The notes: generated by a model from the letters alone, not told the origin. 11,301 nt of DNA from Pseudomonadota bacterium (GCA_024226105.1 JAAELZ010000158.1:1-11301), one strand, 5' to 3'; shown: positions 1 through 7,578, counted from the stretch's first letter. A program made the numbers and translations.

Positions 1-2
1 AT

Positions 3-1778
3 GTGGCCATTACCAGCACCGGCAATATCTCCGCGAAGGGCTTTATTGATTTTGGCATTTATGGCCGTGTTGATGGCAATGGCGATGTGGCCATTACCAG
101 CACCGGCAATATCTCCACGAAGGGCTTTATTGATTTTGGCATTTATGGTCGTGTTGATGGCACTGGCGATGTAACCATAACCAGCATCGGCAATATCACC
201 ACCACGGGCAATGATGCAGATGGAATTTATGGCCGTGTTGATGGCACTGGCGATGTAACCATAACCAGCACCGGCAATATCACCACCACGCGCAATGATG
301 CAGATGGCATTTTTGGCTATCATTATGGTGATGGCGATGCGACCATTACCAGCACCGGCAATGTAACGTCCATGTTAGCGTCCGGGATTTATGTACGTGT
401 GGGGGGCACGGGTGCGATAAACATCACGACCGGCGGCACGGTCAGCGGCACGACCGGTATTGTGGTAAACTCACGTGCGGCAAATGCGGCCCCTGCCACC
501 ATTACTACTTCCGCTGCCATTACCGGTACGGGTGGTACCGCAATTGATTTGCGCGGTGACAGCAACGACACGGTAAACCTACTGCCGGGCGCTTCGTTTA
601 GCGGTGCCATCGATTTTGGTAACGGCAATGACGGCATGGGCGGCACCAATGCCAATGACATTGACACCCTGAATGTTGCTGCAATCGGCAGCAATGTGGT
701 GATCAACTTTGCCGATACCGGCGGTACCGGCCAGGGAGACACGGACCTCCAGTCAGCCCCTGAAATCATCAATGCTCCGTCTGGCATGCTGATCAATGGC
801 GGAAAAACCTTTGTCGCGGTTGATCCTACAGGCTTTACCGCCACCGGTGTGTTTTTAGGCACGTTTACCAGCTCGATCTTCAATTCGCTCGACAATAATG
901 GATCAGCGCCCCAGAACGGTATTTCCACCCATGGTGGATCAGGCCCCTATGAATACAGCAATGGCCCAAGATACTGGTTGTCGGGCCTTGGCGGTTATGA
1001 AGAGGTGGAGCCTGGCACCAGCAATGCCGGTATCGGGCACAATTTTGCCGCCGTCATGATGGGGGCTGAAGGCGGATTTGACTCGGGAATGCTCGGCTTG
1101 TTCGGCGGCTATGGCTTAAGCGGTCTTGATTTCCAGTATAATGCAGGCGAAACTGACATCACTACCTACTTCGGCGGCGGCTACTGGAAGCAGGATTATG
1201 GTTCCCATCGTATCTATCTGGCCTTTGCCGGTGGTTTTGCAGATCATCAGATGGTGCGAAACATTGGCGCTACGGTTGCCAATGGTGACAGCAATGGCTG
1301 GTTCATCTCGCCTTCTGCGGCCATCATCGCCCCGATTACAGCAATGCCTGTTCCAACCCTTGGCAGTGTGCGCGTTTCTTATGCCGGCATGTGGCTGGAT
1401 GGTTACACAGAAACCGGCACGGTTGCCAATCCGCTCACCGTTGCCAGCCGCGATGTGCATCTTCTCAATGGCCGTGCGCAACTGATCTTCCCCAATACCA
1501 GCATCAACGAAGATGGCTCTCATACCCATGTGGAGTTGCGTGTGGGTGTTGATGGTCAATGGGATGCGGGTTCCGGCAATGCCACGATGGCAACGGGTGG
1601 CAGCGCAATCAACTTTTCTGCTGATCTGGATGATCAGGTTGCAGGCTTCGTTGGCGCAAGCTTGTCGCGCACTTCAGCCGATGACATGTTTACCATGACC
1701 GCGTCTGGCGAACTCCAGTCGACCATCGACGGTGGCTACCAGGCAACCGGTGAACTGAAAGCCAGCTGGAAGTTTTAA
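3..1778 (+). CDS. Autotransporter (type Va secretion), C-terminal part, 5' truncated by window
   Basis: Surface protein that carries its own outer-membrane translocator. The frame is open to the window edge, so the signal peptide and N-terminal passenger lie upstream; the GTG at base 3 is not a real start. Residues 2 to about 140 are tandem 28-residue repeats rich in Gly, Thr, Asp and Asn of the kind that fold into a right-handed beta-helix. About 140-310 continue as a repetitive linker with Gly/Asn/Asp-rich turns (GDSNDTVNLL, FGNGNDG). About 315-591 have the alternating aromatic/hydrophobic pattern of an autotransporter beta-barrel, starting near GPRYWLSGLGG and ending in GELKASWKF; the terminal Phe is the usual outer-membrane assembly signal. 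No protease or lipase motif is visible in the part present, so adhesin or surface display is inference. It is convergent with the next gene and has no evident link to the catabolic genes. Confidence 0.88.
   Translation: MAITSTGNISAKGFIDFGIYGRVDGNGDVAITSTGNISTKGFIDFGIYGRVDGTGDVTITSIGNITTTGNDADGIYGRVDGTGDVTITSTGNITTTRNDADGIFGYHYGDGDATITSTGNVTSMLASGIYVRVGGTGAINITTGGTVSGTTGIVVNSRAANAAPATITTSAAITGTGGTAIDLRGDSNDTVNLLPGASFSGAIDFGNGNDGMGGTNANDIDTLNVAAIGSNVVINFADTGGTGQGDTDLQSAPEIINAPSGMLINGGKTFVAVDPTGFTATGVFLGTFTSSIFNSLDNNGSAPQNGISTHGGSGPYEYSNGPRYWLSGLGGYEEVEPGTSNAGIGHNFAAVMMGAEGGFDSGMLGLFGGYGLSGLDFQYNAGETDITTYFGGGYWKQDYGSHRIYLAFAGGFADHQMVRNIGATVANGDSNGWFISPSAAIIAPITAMPVPTLGSVRVSYAGMWLDGYTETGTVANPLTVASRDVHLLNGRAQLIFPNTSINEDGSHTHVELRVGVDGQWDAGSGNATMATGGSAINFSADLDDQVAGFVGASLSRTSADDMFTMTASGELQSTIDGGYQATGELKASWKF
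6..419 (+). repeat. Tandem 84-bp coding repeats in the autotransporter passenger
   Basis: Units run 6-89, 90-173, 174-257, 258-341 and a shorter divergent one at 342-419; the array probably continues left of the window. Each full unit encodes 28 residues with the core ITSTGNI and, in units 1-3, GIYGRVDG. Units 1 and 2 differ at only four of 84 bases. Units 3 and 4 share the first two thirds of the unit, then unit 4 diverges after its DADGI. The register is exact, so gain or loss of a unit keeps the frame. Confidence 0.93.
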
Positions 1779-2041
1779 GGCCGGGCTGGTGTTTGATATC
1801 CCTGTTTGCTCCAACTCCTGCCACGGTTTTCGATGAACCTGTAGCGCGATGAGCCGGGATGCCCTCCAGGCGGGATGAAGCTGTGGCGGGTAATGGCCGC
1901 TCAACGGCATCATTAAACTGAATTCGTCTATCGTTCTGGTCGAGTTGCGACAAAGGCCCAAGGTCTTGAGAAGACTCATATCGAAAGTTCAGCACTTAAC
2001 CATTATGGGTCCTGACCCAAAAACCCCGGGCGATCTGGTTG

Positions 2042-2088
2042 ACCGGATAAGTTTTGCACCATTGCAAATAAACCGGACAGATAAGTTT
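2042..2088. repeat. Short direct repeat flanking a TTTGCA/TGCAAA dyad
   Basis: ACCGGATAAGTTT at 2042-2054 recurs at 2072-2088 with a four-base insertion (ACCGGA, CAGA, TAAGTTT). Between them, and overlapping the first copy by two bases, is the dyad TTTGCA-CCAT-TGCAAA (2053-2068). The arrangement could be a protein-binding site or the eroded end of a mobile element. No transposase remnant was recognised around it. Confidence 0.45.
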
Positions 2089-2168
2089 CGTGTATATAAA
2101 ACAGGGCCAGGTATCCAGATGAATGGGAAACCACTTTATATTCAGTTTTCTGCCCATTTGGCAAAGAG

Positions 2169-2197
2169 ATATTATCGGGTCACACAGGCGATAATAT
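2169..2197. repeat. Perfect 9-bp inverted repeat downstream of mttB-like gene
   Basis: ATATTATCG (2169-2177) and CGATAATAT (2189-2197) are exact reverse complements separated by 11 bases. The dyad begins 18 bases past the stop codon of the minus-strand methyltransferase gene. In RNA it would form an AU-rich hairpin at the 3' end of that transcript, but no T-run follows, so it is not a convincing intrinsic terminator. It may be an mRNA 3' end structure or a protein site. Confidence 0.5.
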
Positions 2198-2215
2198 TGA
2201 CGCTCCTGCAACCGC

Positions 2216-3742
2216 TCACATCAATATATTGTAGCGCTCCCGGATTACCCGGTCAGCTTTGCTGGAAAGATAGTCCGGATGATGACTGGCAAGAATGCTG
2301 GCTGCTTTTTTCCGTGCCGCTGACCAGGCTTGCGGGGCACCGATTTCCGCCCAGGTGCGCGGTTCGTTGCGATCGGCAATTGAAGGGTAGAAATAGTCGC
2401 GCTGCATCGCATCTATGGTGTGAGAAGAACCCAGAAAATGCCCCTCTCCGGTGACGGTTGCCCTGATCGCCTCAAAGCCCAGCGTTTCCTCCGTCACTTC
2501 GATACCACGGATCATGCGATGCACATGGCTCAGCATCTCGTTGTCGAGAATGAAGGCCTCAAACGAAGCGCCCAGAAGACTTGCCATCATGCCGGAAGAT
2601 TCGTAGATCATGTTGGCACCGGCGAGACCTGTAGCAACCGCGCTCATGGCCTTTTCCGCACCCATCTGTGCGTCGACGGCCTTGGCATCGGCCATTGACG
2701 AGGCAACACCGGAGGGTAAACCAAGATGATTGGAGATTTGCGCTGCCGCGGCATTCAGAATTGAGATTTCTCCGCCACCACCGCAAAATGCGCCAGTGCG
2801 AAGATCTATTACCAGCGGCCAATTGGAAAATATCACTGGATATCCGGGCTCATACAGATTGACCAGCGCCAGTGCGGCAAGAGTTTCGGCTGTCGTCTGT
2901 GCCAGCATGCCCGCCAGTGTGGCGGGAGCCGTGGCACCCGATTGGGCGGCAACGACGGCGTTGATCGGTACGCGGCGTTTGATACAGGCTGTCGTCACAT
3001 CAAACGCATCCTCGCCGTAGCGAAGCGGTGAAATCACCGGCGAAATATGCACCTGGCAAAACGGGCGTTCGGCAAATTTTCCTTCACCTCCCAGGGCGAT
3101 ATCGAACATGTCGACAATCGGGCCGACATGTTTGCCATGCATGAAACTTGTCCCCACCGGTTTCATTGTGCCCCGTAACAGGGCGTAGGCAGTATTAACA
3201 TCGAGATCAAAATTATCCGGTATATCGGTCGCCACGCAGCAACGTGTAAACCAGCTGACATTTTCCAGCGTGTCGGCAAGCCGGGTAAAATCTGCAAGGT
3301 CCCGCAAGGTTGACGGACGATAGATGCCGGTATCAAGATCGAGTGTCTGCACAGCAGCACCCCCGCTACCAAAATATACCCGCTCCCCGCCGATCTCGAA
3401 ATCGTGTTTGGGGTCGCGGCCAAAATAGACAAATCTTTTGGCAGCCCCGTCGATGATGTCTTCCATCATTTGCCGCGAAAAACAGAGCCTTGCCTGGTCA
3501 TTAAGAAATGCACCCTTTGAAACGGCCAGCGTCTGAAAAGCTTTTGGTACTTCGCCCATGCCAATTTCGCCAAGTATGCGCAAGGCTGTATCGGTGATAT
3601 CTTTGACGGCGGCGCTGGTAAGCGGCCGGTACCGGCCGCCAATTTGCCCGGGTGGACAGGGGTTGATTTCGGGAACTGACGCGGTTCGCGCAGCAATCCG
3701 CGATGCTCGTCCGCCGGCCCTGTAACTTCCTGTTTGCGCCAT
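2216..3742 (-). CDS. MttB-like (trimethylamine methyltransferase family) methyltransferase, non-pyrrolysine
   Basis: Homologue of corrinoid-dependent trimethylamine/glycine betaine methyltransferases (COG5598 family), which move a methyl group from a quaternary or tertiary amine to the Co of a corrinoid protein in the cytoplasm. The 508-residue length fits the family. Recognisable segments are the N-terminal GGRYRPLT region, the helix with LRILGEIGMGEVP, the YFGSGGAAVQTLD stretch, FSNWPLVIDLRTGAFCGGGGE (Gly run at residues 321-324) and the C-terminal DYFYPSIADR. There is no in-frame amber codon, so it belongs with the non-pyrrolysine branch that includes glycine betaine methyltransferase MtgB; the substrate cannot be read directly. 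I start at ATG 3742, seven bases after a perfect GGAGG; a GTG nine codons earlier (3769) has no ribosome site. It is divergent from the lysR gene. No corrinoid-binding protein or reactivase gene is in the window, which is odd for this family. Confidence 0.87.
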   Translation of the reverse strand: MAQTGSYRAGGRASRIAARTASVPEINPCPPGQIGGRYRPLTSAAVKDITDTALRILGEIGMGEVPKAFQTLAVSKGAFLNDQARLCFSRQMMEDIIDGAAKRFVYFGRDPKHDFEIGGERVYFGSGGAAVQTLDLDTGIYRPSTLRDLADFTRLADTLENVSWFTRCCVATDIPDNFDLDVNTAYALLRGTMKPVGTSFMHGKHVGPIVDMFDIALGGEGKFAERPFCQVHISPVISPLRYGEDAFDVTTACIKRRVPINAVVAAQSGATAPATLAGMLAQTTAETLAALALVNLYEPGYPVIFSNWPLVIDLRTGAFCGGGGEISILNAAAAQISNHLGLPSGVASSMADAKAVDAQMGAEKAMSAVATGLAGANMIYESSGMMASLLGASFEAFILDNEMLSHVHRMIRGIEVTEETLGFEAIRATVTGEGHFLGSSHTIDAMQRDYFYPSIADRNEPRTWAEIGAPQAWSAARKKAASILASHHPDYLSSKADRVIRERYNILM

Positions 3743-3749
3743 CGCCCAG

Positions 3750-3754
3750 CCTCC
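3750..3754 (-). promoter_or_regulatory. Ribosome binding site deciding the mttB-like start
   Basis: GGAGG on the minus strand, seven bases before the ATG at 3742. It lies inside the longer open frame that would begin at GTG 3769, and so argues for the shorter protein. Confidence 0.75.
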
Positions 3755-3828
3755 ATCATTATTCAGCACCCGATCAACAGGAATTTTACGCTTGCCTACC
3801 GCGATAGCATAGTAAAAAATTCAATTTT

Positions 3829-3850
3829 CGAAAGAATCGAATGTTTGATT
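3829..3850 (+). promoter_or_regulatory. Putative LysR operator, copy 1 (mttB-lysR divergent promoter)
   Basis: A 22-base element whose core, AATCGAATGNTTNATT, recurs in inverted orientation at 4847-4868 with 18 of 22 positions identical. It sits ten bases before the lysR ATG at 3861 and about 90 bases upstream of the mttB-like start, a placement that suits lysR autoregulation together with control of the divergent gene. It follows the palindrome TTTCGAAA (3826-3833) and shares its last bases. Binding by the adjacent LysR protein is inference. Confidence 0.5.
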
Positions 3851-3860
3851 GGAAAAAAAC

Positions 3861-4847
3861 ATGAGCAGTGAGCAATCCCCGCGTTTATCCTTCAGGGCTG
3901 TCGAGGTTTTCGTGGCAGTTACAGAGCAGCAATCCGTTACCGGGGCTGCAAAACGACTGGGCGCAAGCCCGTCATCAGTCTCTTCGCAACTGACCAACCT
4001 CGAGAGCAGCCTGGGAACCCGTCTGATCGAGCGTTCCGCGCAACGTTTCGCATTGACCAAGGCAGGAGAAATATTCCGGTCACGAGCCTTGCGGATTCTC
4101 GATGAGATTGACGGTGCCAAGGCAGCGCTTGCCGACACAGAGCGATCCCCCAGCATGACCTTGCGCATCGCGGTAATCGAGGACTTCGATGCCGAGGTTC
4201 TTCCCGCATGGCTACGCCAATTATCAATCCGGTTCCCCAATTGTCGATTCATTGTGAAATCCGGGCCGAGCCATGAGAACCATTCGGCACTTGCCAGCCG
4301 GGCGGTAGACGTGATCGTTTCGGCGGACACAATCGAACCGGCCGATTATGTGGAAAGTCATGCGTTGCTCAGGGATCCGCATGTACTGATCGGCGCTTTT
4401 GATGGATTTGCAGATGCCGGTCTGGATATCCTTTTGCAGAAACCGTTCATGCGTTATTCCCGCGAACAATACATGGGCAGGCAGATAAAGGCACAACTGC
4501 GGCGAACGGGATTGGCGCCTGCGTCGGGCTTTGAATTTTCCAGCAATCAGGCATTGTTTGCAATGGTGACAACTTTGCGGGGTTGGGCAGTCACCACCGC
4601 AACCGCCTTGTCTGCCGCACCGGGTGTTCTTGAACATAACCGGCGCCGACCGGCGGTGATTGCCCGTCAATTGCCGTTCCCGGCCTTTAGCCGTGAAATC
4701 CATCTGTTTTCGAGGCGAGATGTCTTGGGCGATATGCCAATCCGGTTTGCTGCCGCCTTGCGTAATTGCCTTGATGATCGGCTGGTAAAGCCAACCGTCG
4801 GTGCATTGCCTTTCCTGGAGGGAGAACTTTATGTGCTAAATAATTGA
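3861..4847 (+). CDS. LysR-type transcriptional regulator
   Basis: Cytoplasmic DNA-binding regulator of 328 residues, normal for the family. Residues about 7-66 form the winged helix-turn-helix: FRAVEVFVAVTEQQSVTGAAKRL is the usual LysR opening, followed by the recognition helix SPSSVSSQLTNLESSLGTRL and the wing IERSAQRFALTKAG. A linker helix runs to about residue 95 (FRSRALRILDEIDGAKAALAD), and the rest is a periplasmic-binding-protein-like effector domain, beginning near LRIAVIEDF. I chose ATG 3861, six bases after GGAA; an in-frame TTG at 3849 is less likely. The gene lies between the divergent mttB-like gene and the co-directional dehydrogenase gene, so it is the probable pathway-specific regulator. 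The inducer is unknown; a substrate or intermediate of the flanking enzymes is the natural guess. Confidence 0.92.
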   Translation: MSSEQSPRLSFRAVEVFVAVTEQQSVTGAAKRLGASPSSVSSQLTNLESSLGTRLIERSAQRFALTKAGEIFRSRALRILDEIDGAKAALADTERSPSMTLRIAVIEDFDAEVLPAWLRQLSIRFPNCRFIVKSGPSHENHSALASRAVDVIVSADTIEPADYVESHALLRDPHVLIGAFDGFADAGLDILLQKPFMRYSREQYMGRQIKAQLRRTGLAPASGFEFSSNQALFAMVTTLRGWAVTTATALSAAPGVLEHNRRRPAVIARQLPFPAFSREIHLFSRRDVLGDMPIRFAAALRNCLDDRLVKPTVGALPFLEGELYVLNN

Positions 4848-4868
4848 ATAAATCATTCGATTTTATCG
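4847..4868 (-). promoter_or_regulatory. Putative LysR operator, copy 2 (upstream of dehydrogenase gene)
   Basis: Reverse-complement match to the element at 3829-3850, 18 of 22 bases identical, with the AATCGAATG core exact. It starts at the last base of the lysR stop codon and lies 28 bases before a candidate -35 box (4897), a typical distance for an activator. Its centre is also a dyad: AAATC-ATTC-GATTT (4851-4864). Confidence 0.5.
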
Positions 4869-4896
4869 CATAATTATCTGTAATCACTCTTCAGGC

Positions 4897-4925
4897 TTGA
4901 CGCTCATCGCTGCGGAAACGACAAT
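4897..4925 (+). promoter_or_regulatory. Candidate sigma-70 promoter of the dehydrogenase gene
   Basis: TTGACG (4897-4902), a 17-base spacer, then GACAAT (4920-4925; four of six matches to TATAAT). Transcription would begin near 4932. That is after the upstream ATG at 4926, so this promoter, if real, also supports the translation start at 4953. Confidence 0.4.
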
Positions 4926-4939
4926 ATGTCTTCATTTTC

Positions 4940-4945
4940 GGAAGG
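4940..4945 (+). promoter_or_regulatory. Ribosome binding site deciding the dehydrogenase start
   Basis: GGAAGG placed seven bases before the ATG at 4953. The alternative ATG at 4926 has only a distant GGAA before it. Confidence 0.6.
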
Positions 4946-4952
4946 CTATGTT

Positions 4953-7379
4953 ATGAAAACGCATACGCAAGTGGTCGTCATCGGCGGTGGTATCGCCGGA
5001 TGTTCAACGCTCTATCACCTCACCCTGGAAGGGATTACCGACTGTGTGTTGATTGAGCGAGACGAGCTTACATCCGGCACCACATGGCACTCGGCAGCGC
5101 AGGTAACCAATTTCGGCCCCAACCAGACGATGATCGGTTTGAAGACCCATTCGATCAGCCTTTACAAGGAACTGGCCGACGACCCGGATTACCCGATCAA
5201 TTACCATTACGGCACTGGTGGCCTGCGGTTGGCATCTACGCAGGATCATCTGGATGGCTATCACCACTTCATGTCGATGGCGAAGGGCATGGGTGTCGAT
5301 TTCGAAATCATTGATGCGCAAGAATGCAAGCGCCGCCATCCGCTGATTTCTACAGATAATCTGCTCGGTGCGCTCTGGGACCCGTTTGACGGTGACATCG
5401 ATCCGGCCCAGCTCTGCCAGGCGCTGGCCCGTCGCGCCCGCAACAACGGGGCTGAGGTTTATCGCTTTACTGCGGTCACGGATTTCACCCAGAAGGCAGA
5501 CGGCAGCTGGATCGTTCATACCGGCAAGGGAAATATCGCCTGCGATGCGATTGTTAATGCCGGTGGTTATCGCTGCAACGAAGTCGGTGCGATGATCGGT
5601 GTGGAACATCCTGTCGCATCAATGGAGCATCAGTACATGCTGACTGAAGCGATCCCGCAGATCGAGGCGCTGGGAGATGATTTTCGTGCCCCGCTGATAC
5701 GTTGTCCGACTGCCGATTTTTATCAGCGTGCGGAGAAGAAGGGACTGTTGATCGGTTTTTATGAACAGGATTGTAAAACCTGGGGGCTTGATGGCATTGA
5801 TCCCGATTTCACAAATGCGTTGTGTCCGGATGATCTAGACCGGGTGATCGACGTGATGGAAGGGGCATTTCACCGGCTGCCATGTCTGGAGACCGCGGGC
5901 ATCCATTCTGTCATCAACGGCCCGATCACCTACACGCCGGACGGATTGCCACTGGTCGGCAAAATTCCGGGCAAGCGCAATGCCTATTGCATCACCGGGC
6001 TGCGCGCCGGGCTGGGCGAAGGCGGCGGCCATGGCTGGTTACTGGCGCAGATTATCGCCAATGGCGAGGCCTGTTACGATACCTGGTGTATCGATCCGCG
6101 GCGCTTTACCCGCTATGCGAATGTGGAATATACCGCGCTGAAGGCCATCGAGGACTATCAGAACGAATTCCGCTTCCACATGCCGCATGAATTTCGACCA
6201 GCGGGGAGACCGATGAAGACGACACCGCTGACCGATGTGCTGGCGGGCATGGGGGCGGAATTCGGCACGGTGAACGGATGGGAACGCGCACTTTATTTCA
6301 AACCCGCCGATGATTTTGAGGAAAAGCATTCTTTCCGCTTCAATAACACATTTGAAATTGTCGCCCGAGAGATAACCAATGTGCAGAACAATGTCGGCAT
6401 CATGGAAGTGTCCGGTTTCAACCGTTTCCAGATTACCGGCAGTAATATACACGACTGGCTGGACGGCATCATGTGTTCGCGCGTTTCACGCAAACCCGGC
6501 AAGGTTGCACTTGCCTACTTCCTGAACCATGACGGCAATGTCAAAGGTGAGGCAACGCTGGCCAATCTTGATGATAATCAGGTGTGGTATGGTTCCGCCG
6601 CAGCCGGTGAGTATCATGATATGGACTGGTTGTGCGGGCATTTGCCGGAGGATAGCGATATCCGCATCGAAAGCCTGACCAACACCCACACCATCCTGGT
6701 GGTTGCCGGTCCAAATGCGCGCGATCTCCTGCAGGCTGCAGCAGTGCGCACCGACTGGTCGAAGGAGGCGTTTGCGTGGCTGAGCACGCGTCGGGTGTTT
6801 ATTGGCAATGCAGAGGCTGTCGCCATGGCGGTTTCGTTTTCAGGTGAACTTGCTTGGGAGTTGCATATCCCTAACGAACAGTTGCGCCTGGCATTTGATA
6901 CGCTCTGGCAGGCCGGGAAATCCTTTGGCATGAAGCCCTTCGGCCTGCATGCCACAGAATCGATGCGGATTGAAAAAGGCTACCGTCACTGGAAGGCAGA
7001 TCTGATCACGGAATTCAATCCGTTTGAAAGCGCTCTTGATCGTTTCGTATGCATGGATAATGAGTTCATCGGCAAAACCGGCTTGCTGGAAATGAAGCAA
7101 GCGGGACCGCGTCGAGTGTTCGTTACGCTTGAGATCAACACCGATGTTGCCCCTGCCCATCCCGGCGACAGTATCATCAGTGATGGACAGGTCATCGGTA
7201 CCATCACATCAGCGGCTTTCGGCCACCGTACCGGACGCAATCTGGCCATGGGATTTGTTGACCCGCAACATGGCGTAACCGGATTGTGTTTTTCCGTCGA
7301 GATCGTTGGCAGAAATTTCGAGGCGACGATATGTGAACCCTGCTGTTATGATATCCAAAACACGCGGGTTCGCAGCTAA
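4953..7379 (+). CDS. FAD-dependent dimethylglycine/sarcosine dehydrogenase-like protein with GcvT domain
   Basis: Oxidative N-demethylase of the dimethylglycine/sarcosine dehydrogenase family: an FAD domain oxidises the N-methyl group and the GcvT-like domain passes the one-carbon unit to tetrahydrofolate. Numbered from the chosen start (808 residues): Rossmann motif GGGIAG at 11-16; SGTTWHSAAQ with His46 at the position that carries covalent FAD in this family; GPITYTPDGLPLVG near 320 and the FAD-closing GEGGGHG near 354-360. Residues about 380-425 are the FAD oxidoreductase middle domain, about 430-690 the GcvT fold (SFSGELAWELHIP, ESMRIEKGYRHWKADL), and about 715-795 the GcvT C-terminal barrel (IGTITSAAFGHRTGRNLAMGFV). 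Length matches full-size family members. It follows the LysR gene after about 100 bases and probably acts after the MttB-like methyltransferase. Substrate could be dimethylglycine, sarcosine or another N-methyl amino acid; sequence alone does not decide. Confidence 0.9.
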   Translation: MKTHTQVVVIGGGIAGCSTLYHLTLEGITDCVLIERDELTSGTTWHSAAQVTNFGPNQTMIGLKTHSISLYKELADDPDYPINYHYGTGGLRLASTQDHLDGYHHFMSMAKGMGVDFEIIDAQECKRRHPLISTDNLLGALWDPFDGDIDPAQLCQALARRARNNGAEVYRFTAVTDFTQKADGSWIVHTGKGNIACDAIVNAGGYRCNEVGAMIGVEHPVASMEHQYMLTEAIPQIEALGDDFRAPLIRCPTADFYQRAEKKGLLIGFYEQDCKTWGLDGIDPDFTNALCPDDLDRVIDVMEGAFHRLPCLETAGIHSVINGPITYTPDGLPLVGKIPGKRNAYCITGLRAGLGEGGGHGWLLAQIIANGEACYDTWCIDPRRFTRYANVEYTALKAIEDYQNEFRFHMPHEFRPAGRPMKTTPLTDVLAGMGAEFGTVNGWERALYFKPADDFEEKHSFRFNNTFEIVAREITNVQNNVGIMEVSGFNRFQITGSNIHDWLDGIMCSRVSRKPGKVALAYFLNHDGNVKGEATLANLDDNQVWYGSAAAGEYHDMDWLCGHLPEDSDIRIESLTNTHTILVVAGPNARDLLQAAAVRTDWSKEAFAWLSTRRVFIGNAEAVAMAVSFSGELAWELHIPNEQLRLAFDTLWQAGKSFGMKPFGLHATESMRIEKGYRHWKADLITEFNPFESALDRFVCMDNEFIGKTGLLEMKQAGPRRVFVTLEINTDVAPAHPGDSIISDGQVIGTITSAAFGHRTGRNLAMGFVDPQHGVTGLCFSVEIVGRNFEATICEPCCYDIQNTRVRS

Positions 7380-7510
7380 ACCGGATGCCGATACTACAGA
7401 CGATATACTGCAATTAATATCAATGAATGGAGCTATCGGTGTGCGGGATAAAGAAAACCTGACGATTGTTCCGGCCATAGATATTTTTGAATGAAGTCCA
7501 GGCCCGCTTC

Positions 7511-7539
7511 TTGCGCTTTTTCACAGCCTGTCACATTAT
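7511..7539 (+). promoter_or_regulatory. Candidate promoter of the AsnB-like gene with overlapping dyad
   Basis: TTGCGC (7511-7516), 17-base spacer and CATTAT (7534-7539). The -10 lies inside the dyad TGTCA-CATTA-TGACA (7529-7543), which would suit a repressor. The transcript would have a leader of roughly 33 bases containing GGGAGG (7562-7567). The match to consensus is moderate. Confidence 0.3.
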
Positions 7540-7578
7540 GACAATTCACTGATTGGCTGGCGGGAGGCTTCTGGTTTC

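Larger units (their letters stand above)
1779..2215. other. Gene-free convergent intergenic region
   Basis: Lies between the autotransporter stop and the end of the minus-strand mttB-like gene. Short open frames on both strands here have no recognisable domain, no good ribosome site, and run into neighbouring genes, so none is called. It holds a GGGTC-CT-GACCC dyad near 2008-2019, a repeat-flanked dyad at 2042-2088 and a perfect 9-bp dyad at 2169-2197, all listed or discussed separately. No classical GC-stem plus T-run terminator was found for either converging gene. Confidence 0.6.

Noticed and set aside
6..419. CRISPR-like array
   Set aside because: The repeats are contiguous 84-base coding units without unique spacers and translate in one frame as beta-helix repeats.
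389..928. Minus-strand open frame of 179 codons inside the autotransporter
   Set aside because: It is antisense to a clearly coding, repetitive frame, is Pro/Val-rich as expected from reversed Gly/Thr-rich codons, and has no recognisable domain.
1996..2211. Small minus-strand frame of 71 codons downstream of the mttB-like gene
   Set aside because: No recognisable family. Its sequence is explained by the dyads and AT-rich repeats of the intergenic region.
1945..2454. Plus-strand open frame of 169 codons spanning the intergenic region and the mttB 3' end
   Set aside because: No ribosome site or domain, and the last half is antisense to the well-supported methyltransferase gene.
2216..3742. 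Pyrrolysine-containing MttB
   Set aside because: The frame has no internal amber codon and runs full length, so it belongs to the non-pyrrolysine branch.
3743..3769. N-terminal extension of the mttB-like protein from GTG 3769
   Set aside because: The downstream ATG at 3742 has a perfect GGAGG at ideal distance, and the GTG has none.
7306..7494. Small plus-strand frame overlapping the dehydrogenase 3' end
   Set aside because: It overlaps the GcvT C-terminal domain out of frame. The part beyond the stop (from ATG 7423) is only about 24 codons with no ribosome site.
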